Positions 61,133-64,000 of a stretch of 64,000 nt of DNA are shown here, one piece after another; the stretch's first letter is position 1, and each line of letters begins with the position of its first letter. This DNA comes from Marinovum algicola (lineage in GTDB: Bacteria; Pseudomonadota; Alphaproteobacteria; Rhodobacterales; Rhodobacteraceae): positions 62,001-126,000 of the forward strand of contig NZ_FNYY01000008.1 in assembly GCF_900109145.1 (NCBI RefSeq), given 5' to 3'. The notes beneath the pieces are model-generated. The model searched no databases. It was not told the origin of the DNA and worked only from the letters and a program-made list of their open reading frames with translations. Position numbers and translations under genes: made by a program.

Positions 61133-61752
61133 TGCCGGTCGAGGCCGTCGTTTTCGACATTGGCAACGTGCTGATCGAGTGGAACCCCGAGCGTTTCTTC
61201 GATGCGCGGCTCGGGGCCGAGCGGCGCAGGCAGCTGTTTTCCGAGGTGCCGCTCCTGGCGATGAACGACGAGGTCGACAGGGGCGTCGATTTCGCTGCCT
61301 CGGTTTCGGCGCTGGCGGCGGATCATCCCGGCTGGGCCGAGGATATCGCCTGTTGGCATGACAACTGGATCGAGATGGCCAGCCCCGCCATCGACCGGTC
61401 TGTGCGGCTGCTGCGGGCGCTGCGGGCGCGGGGCGTGCCGGTGTTTGCCCTGTCGAATTTCGGCCGCGCGACCTTTGACATCGCCTGCGCCCATTACCCG
61501 TTCCTGACCGAGTTCGATCAGCGCTACATCTCGGGCCATATCGGCGCGATCAAGCCCGAGCCGCGCATCTACGAGCTGCTCGAGAGCACCTGTGGCGTGG
61601 CACCGGCCGGGCTGCTCTTTGTCGACGACCGGGCCGACAATATCGCCATGGCGCAATCGCGCGGTTGGCAGGTGCATCACTTCGAGGGTGTGGAGGGCTG
61701 GGCCGACCGGCTGGTGGCCGAGGGACTGTTGGAAAAAGAGGAGGCGGAATGA
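61132..61752 (+). CDS. HAD-superfamily hydrolase (YihX-like)
   Basis: 206 residues. The first motif is VVFDIGNVLIEW (DxG variant: D-I-G replaces the usual D-x-D), then FALSNF with Ser, the lysine in GAIKPEPRIY and FVDDRADN at motif IV. The first motif is D-x-G, as seen in some YihX/epoxide-hydrolase N-domains; the usual second aspartate is absent, which may affect phosphatase activity. The gene is coupled with the asparaginase and ornithine cyclodeaminase genes (overlaps 1 and 4 bases). Confidence 0.85.
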   Translation: MPVEAVVFDIGNVLIEWNPERFFDARLGAERRRQLFSEVPLLAMNDEVDRGVDFAASVSALAADHPGWAEDIACWHDNWIEMASPAIDRSVRLLRALRARGVPVFALSNFGRATFDIACAHYPFLTEFDQRYISGHIGAIKPEPRIYELLESTCGVAPAGLLFVDDRADNIAMAQSRGWQVHHFEGVEGWADRLVAEGLLEKEEAE

Positions 61753-62663
61753 GCATTCCTATCATCGGATTCGACGAGGGCGAGGCGCGGCTTGACTGGC
61801 TGCGACTGACCGAGGCGCTGGCGGCGGGCCACAGGCTGCCCGAGGCCGAGATCGGCGACACCTTCCTGCGGCGCGGCGGCGATACGCTTCTGAGCCGCGC
61901 CGCCTGGATCGACGGGCTGGGCGCATTGGTCAAGACGGCGACGATCCACCCCGGCAATACCGAGGCCGGTCTGCCCACGATCAACGGTGCGGTCAGCCTG
62001 TTCGACGACCGCACCGGGGTACTCAAGGCGATGGTGGATTTCCACCTTGTGACCAAATGGAAGACCGCCGGGGATTCGCTGCTCGGCGCCCTGCGGCTGG
62101 CGCGCAAAGATGCGCGCAACGTGCTGATCGTCGGCGCGGGCACGGTGGCGCGCTCGTTGTTCGAGGCCTTTGGCGCCGGGTTTCCGGATGCCCGCTTCAC
62201 GGTCTGGAACCGCACCCGCGCCAAGGCCGAGGCGCTGGCGGCCGACTGCCCCGGCATGGCGGTGGCCGGGGAACTCGAGGCGGCGGTGCGGGCGGCGGAC
62301 ATCGTGGTCTCTGCCACCATGGCCACCGAGCCGGTGATCCGTGGTGACTGGTTGCAGCCGGGCCAGCACCTCAACCTGATCGGCGCCTACCGTGCCGACA
62401 TGCGCGAGGTCGATGACGCGGCGCTGCAACGCGGGCGGGTCTTTGTCGACAGTTTCGACACCACCATCGGGCATATCGGCGAGATCGCGATTCCGCTGAA
62501 GTCAGGGGCGATTGCCCGAGAGGACCTGTTGGCCGATTTCTATCAGCCCGAAGCGATGACCCGGCAGCGCGAGGACGAGATCACCGTGTTCAAGAACGGC
62601 GGTGGCGCGCATCTCGACCTGATGACGGCGCAGCATATCCTCGATCAATGGTCCGACGGCTAG
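61749..62663 (+). CDS. ornithine cyclodeaminase/mu-crystallin family
   Basis: 304 residues. Central NAD-binding stretch VLIVGAGTVARSLFEAF, GLPTINGAVSLFD and the KNGGGAHLDLMTA C-terminal segment match this family. It may turn ornithine into proline plus ammonia, or reduce a cyclic imino acid; the sequence does not decide. Coupling with the asparaginase suggests amino-acid nitrogen use. ATG 61749 overlaps the previous stop by 4 bases. Confidence 0.88.
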   Translation: MSIPIIGFDEGEARLDWLRLTEALAAGHRLPEAEIGDTFLRRGGDTLLSRAAWIDGLGALVKTATIHPGNTEAGLPTINGAVSLFDDRTGVLKAMVDFHLVTKWKTAGDSLLGALRLARKDARNVLIVGAGTVARSLFEAFGAGFPDARFTVWNRTRAKAEALAADCPGMAVAGELEAAVRAADIVVSATMATEPVIRGDWLQPGQHLNLIGAYRADMREVDDAALQRGRVFVDSFDTTIGHIGEIAIPLKSGAIAREDLLADFYQPEAMTRQREDEITVFKNGGGAHLDLMTAQHILDQWSDG

Positions 62664-62685
62664 GGGTGCAGCGCGCGGCCTGCGC

Positions 62686-63924
62686 TCAGGCCGTGACCGG
62701 CAGCGGCCGGTTTTCCTTGACCGGCAGATGCACCACCGCCGAAAACGCCCCGACACCGACGCCGATCCACCAGACCATGGTGTAATCGCCGTAAAGGTCA
62801 TACATCCGGCCGCCCAGCCAGACGCCGAGGAAACTGCCGAGCTGGTGGCTGAAAAAGACGATGCCGTAAAGCGTGCCCATGTAGCGCAGCCCGTAGAGAT
62901 GCGCGATCAGCCCCGAGGTCAGCGGCACCGTCGCCAGCCAAAGCGCGCCCATGGAAACCGAAAACAGCAGCACCGTCGCCGGGGTGATCGGAAACATGAT
63001 GAAGGCCGCCGCAACGATTGTCCGGGCGGCATAGATGCCGGCCAGCAGGTATTTCTTGGAGTAGCGCTTGCCGAGGTAGCCGGCGGCCAGAGTGCCGGCG
63101 ATATTGGCCAGACCGATCAGCGAAATCGCCCAGGCCCCCAGCGCCGACGTGGTGGTGATGCCGATATTGTACAACACGCCGCCGGGCAGGACGGGGCGGC
63201 TCATCTCGGTCACCAGCGCCGGAAAATGCGCGGTGACAAAAGCCAGCTGATACCCACAGGAGAAAAAGCCGAGGAAGATCAGCGTATAAGACGGATCGCG
63301 AAAGGCCCGGCCCAGGATCGCGCCCATGCTTTCCTCGAGCTCGAGCTTGCTGACGGGCTGCGGTGCGCGCATCAGGGGCAGCGCCAGCAGCGCGGCGAGG
63401 ATCACCACCGCGAAGACCAGAAAGACGCTCTGCCAGGACATCAGCCCCAGCAGGTATTCCGCCACCGGCGCGCCAAAGACCTGCCCGGCGCTGCCCGCCG
63501 CGGTGGCAATGGCAAGGCTCATCGAGCGATTCTCGTCTGAACTGGCCCGGCCCACCACCGCGAGGATCACGCCGAACCCGGTGCCGGCGATGCCGAAGCC
63601 CACCAGCACCTCGAGCAGCTGATGCGCTTCCGGCGTCACCGCCAGCGACGACAGCACCAGCCCGGCCGCATACATCACCCCGCCCAGCACGATCGCCACC
63701 CGGTCGCCCAGCCGCTCGCCGACCATGCCGAACAGCGGCTGGCCGATGCCCCAGGCCAGGTTCTGGATGGCGATGGCCAGCGAAAACTCGGCCCTGAGCC
63801 AGCCGAATTCCTCGGCAATCGGGATCTGAAAGACGCCAAAGCTCGCCCGGATGGCAAAGCTCAGCAACATGATGAAGCACCCGACAATCAGGACGGGCGT
63901 GAAAAGCGGCGTGCGGGCCTGCAT
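62686..63924 (-). CDS. MFS transporter
   Basis: 412 residues, twelve helices. FGVFQIPIAEEFGW, LAWGIGQPLFGMVGERLGDR and the second-half LGSFLGVWLGGRMYDLYGDY fit the major facilitator superfamily, closest to the oxalate/formate or monocarboxylate-type group. Substrate unknown. Start ATG 63924. The upstream palindrome-like TGAACGGCCGGTCA (63966-63979) could be an operator, with a regulator possibly beyond the right edge. Confidence 0.9.
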   Translation of the reverse strand: MQARTPLFTPVLIVGCFIMLLSFAIRASFGVFQIPIAEEFGWLRAEFSLAIAIQNLAWGIGQPLFGMVGERLGDRVAIVLGGVMYAAGLVLSSLAVTPEAHQLLEVLVGFGIAGTGFGVILAVVGRASSDENRSMSLAIATAAGSAGQVFGAPVAEYLLGLMSWQSVFLVFAVVILAALLALPLMRAPQPVSKLELEESMGAILGRAFRDPSYTLIFLGFFSCGYQLAFVTAHFPALVTEMSRPVLPGGVLYNIGITTTSALGAWAISLIGLANIAGTLAAGYLGKRYSKKYLLAGIYAARTIVAAAFIMFPITPATVLLFSVSMGALWLATVPLTSGLIAHLYGLRYMGTLYGIVFFSHQLGSFLGVWLGGRMYDLYGDYTMVWWIGVGVGAFSAVVHLPVKENRPLPVTA

Positions 63925-63965
63925 GGCGGCCTCCGTCAGAGAAACGCCGGCGACATTAGCTGATC

Positions 63966-63979
63966 TGAACGGCCGGTCA
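63966..63979. promoter_or_regulatory. near-palindrome upstream of MFS gene
   Basis: TGAACGGCCGGTCA, one mismatch from a full palindrome, 42 bases before the MFS start. Similar half-sites bind TetR regulators. The window ends 21 bases later, so the regulator gene cannot be seen. Confidence 0.35.
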
Positions 63980-64000
63980 ATTCAGCAATTGTGATGGATA

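Noticed and set aside
61132-61752. Considering the HAD protein inactive because motif I is D-x-G
   Set aside because: Some members of the YihX/epoxide-hydrolase branch vary at this position, so loss of activity cannot be claimed from this alone.

Overview
This window is high-GC chromosomal DNA, visibly rich in G and C and in GC-ending codons. It most likely comes from an alphaproteobacterium of the Rhodobacterales (Roseobacter-like) group. The evidence is gene content: a CcrM-type GANTC methyltransferase next to rnhB, a TrcR/DUF1013 cell-cycle regulator, HdaA, an IalB-like protein, a Hint-domain protein, DUF2937, UPF0262, a short ProRS, and an EcfG-like sigma factor with a NepR-like partner. 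Genes are dense on both strands. No phage, transposon, CRISPR array, rRNA or tRNA was seen.

Layout. 1-2.6 kb: end of a 3-hydroxyacyl-CoA dehydrogenase and a CoA-hydrolase/transferase. 2.6-5.1 kb: a large epimerase/SPW/VKOR-like membrane fusion whose redox CxxC motif is missing. 5.2-14.1 kb: a stress island holding two tiny membrane peptides, a persulfide-dioxygenase-like MBL protein with rhodanese, an EcfG-like sigma factor with a convergent 54-residue NepR-like gene, SodC, a BON-domain protein, an AI-2E permease, and Ku with LigD. Six promoters of the form GGAAC-N16/17-NGTT lie in this island, and a seventh lies before a YqjD-like gene at 46.7 kb. 14.2-22.5 kb: a catabolic island with a complete LIV-type ABC transporter, an alpha/beta hydrolase, an acyl-CoA ligase and a pair of hotdog hydratase subunits. 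A TetR regulator is tied to the transporter by matching palindromes. 22.6-24.0 kb: an ArsR regulator and an ArsP-like permease.

24-31 kb: a phospholipase-D-like protein, MurJ, CcrM, RNase HII and a Hint protein. 31-37 kb: small secreted proteins, a membrane-anchored winged-helix protein, DUF2218, hisD, arsC, DUF2937, GNAT, LMW phosphatase and UPF0262. 37-46.3 kb: AEC carrier, proS, PerM-like permease, hdaA, ppk, ACR3 arsenite exporter and an alanine symporter. 46.7-55 kb: YqjD-like/holin-like pair, ppx, valS, an amidoligase-glutamine amidotransferase pair and prs. 55-64 kb: DsbA-fold isomerase, a 4-TM protein, trcR, RNase T2, rlmN, IalB, an asparaginase-HAD-ornithine cyclodeaminase operon and an MFS transporter.

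The strongest integrated signal is the stress island. A sigma/anti-sigma-like pair sits among genes carrying the sigma factor's expected promoter type, covering oxidative defence, envelope proteins and end-joining repair. The second is the transporter/CoA-ligase regulon, whose substrate cannot be read from sequence. All assignments come from reading sequence and motifs, with no database search.
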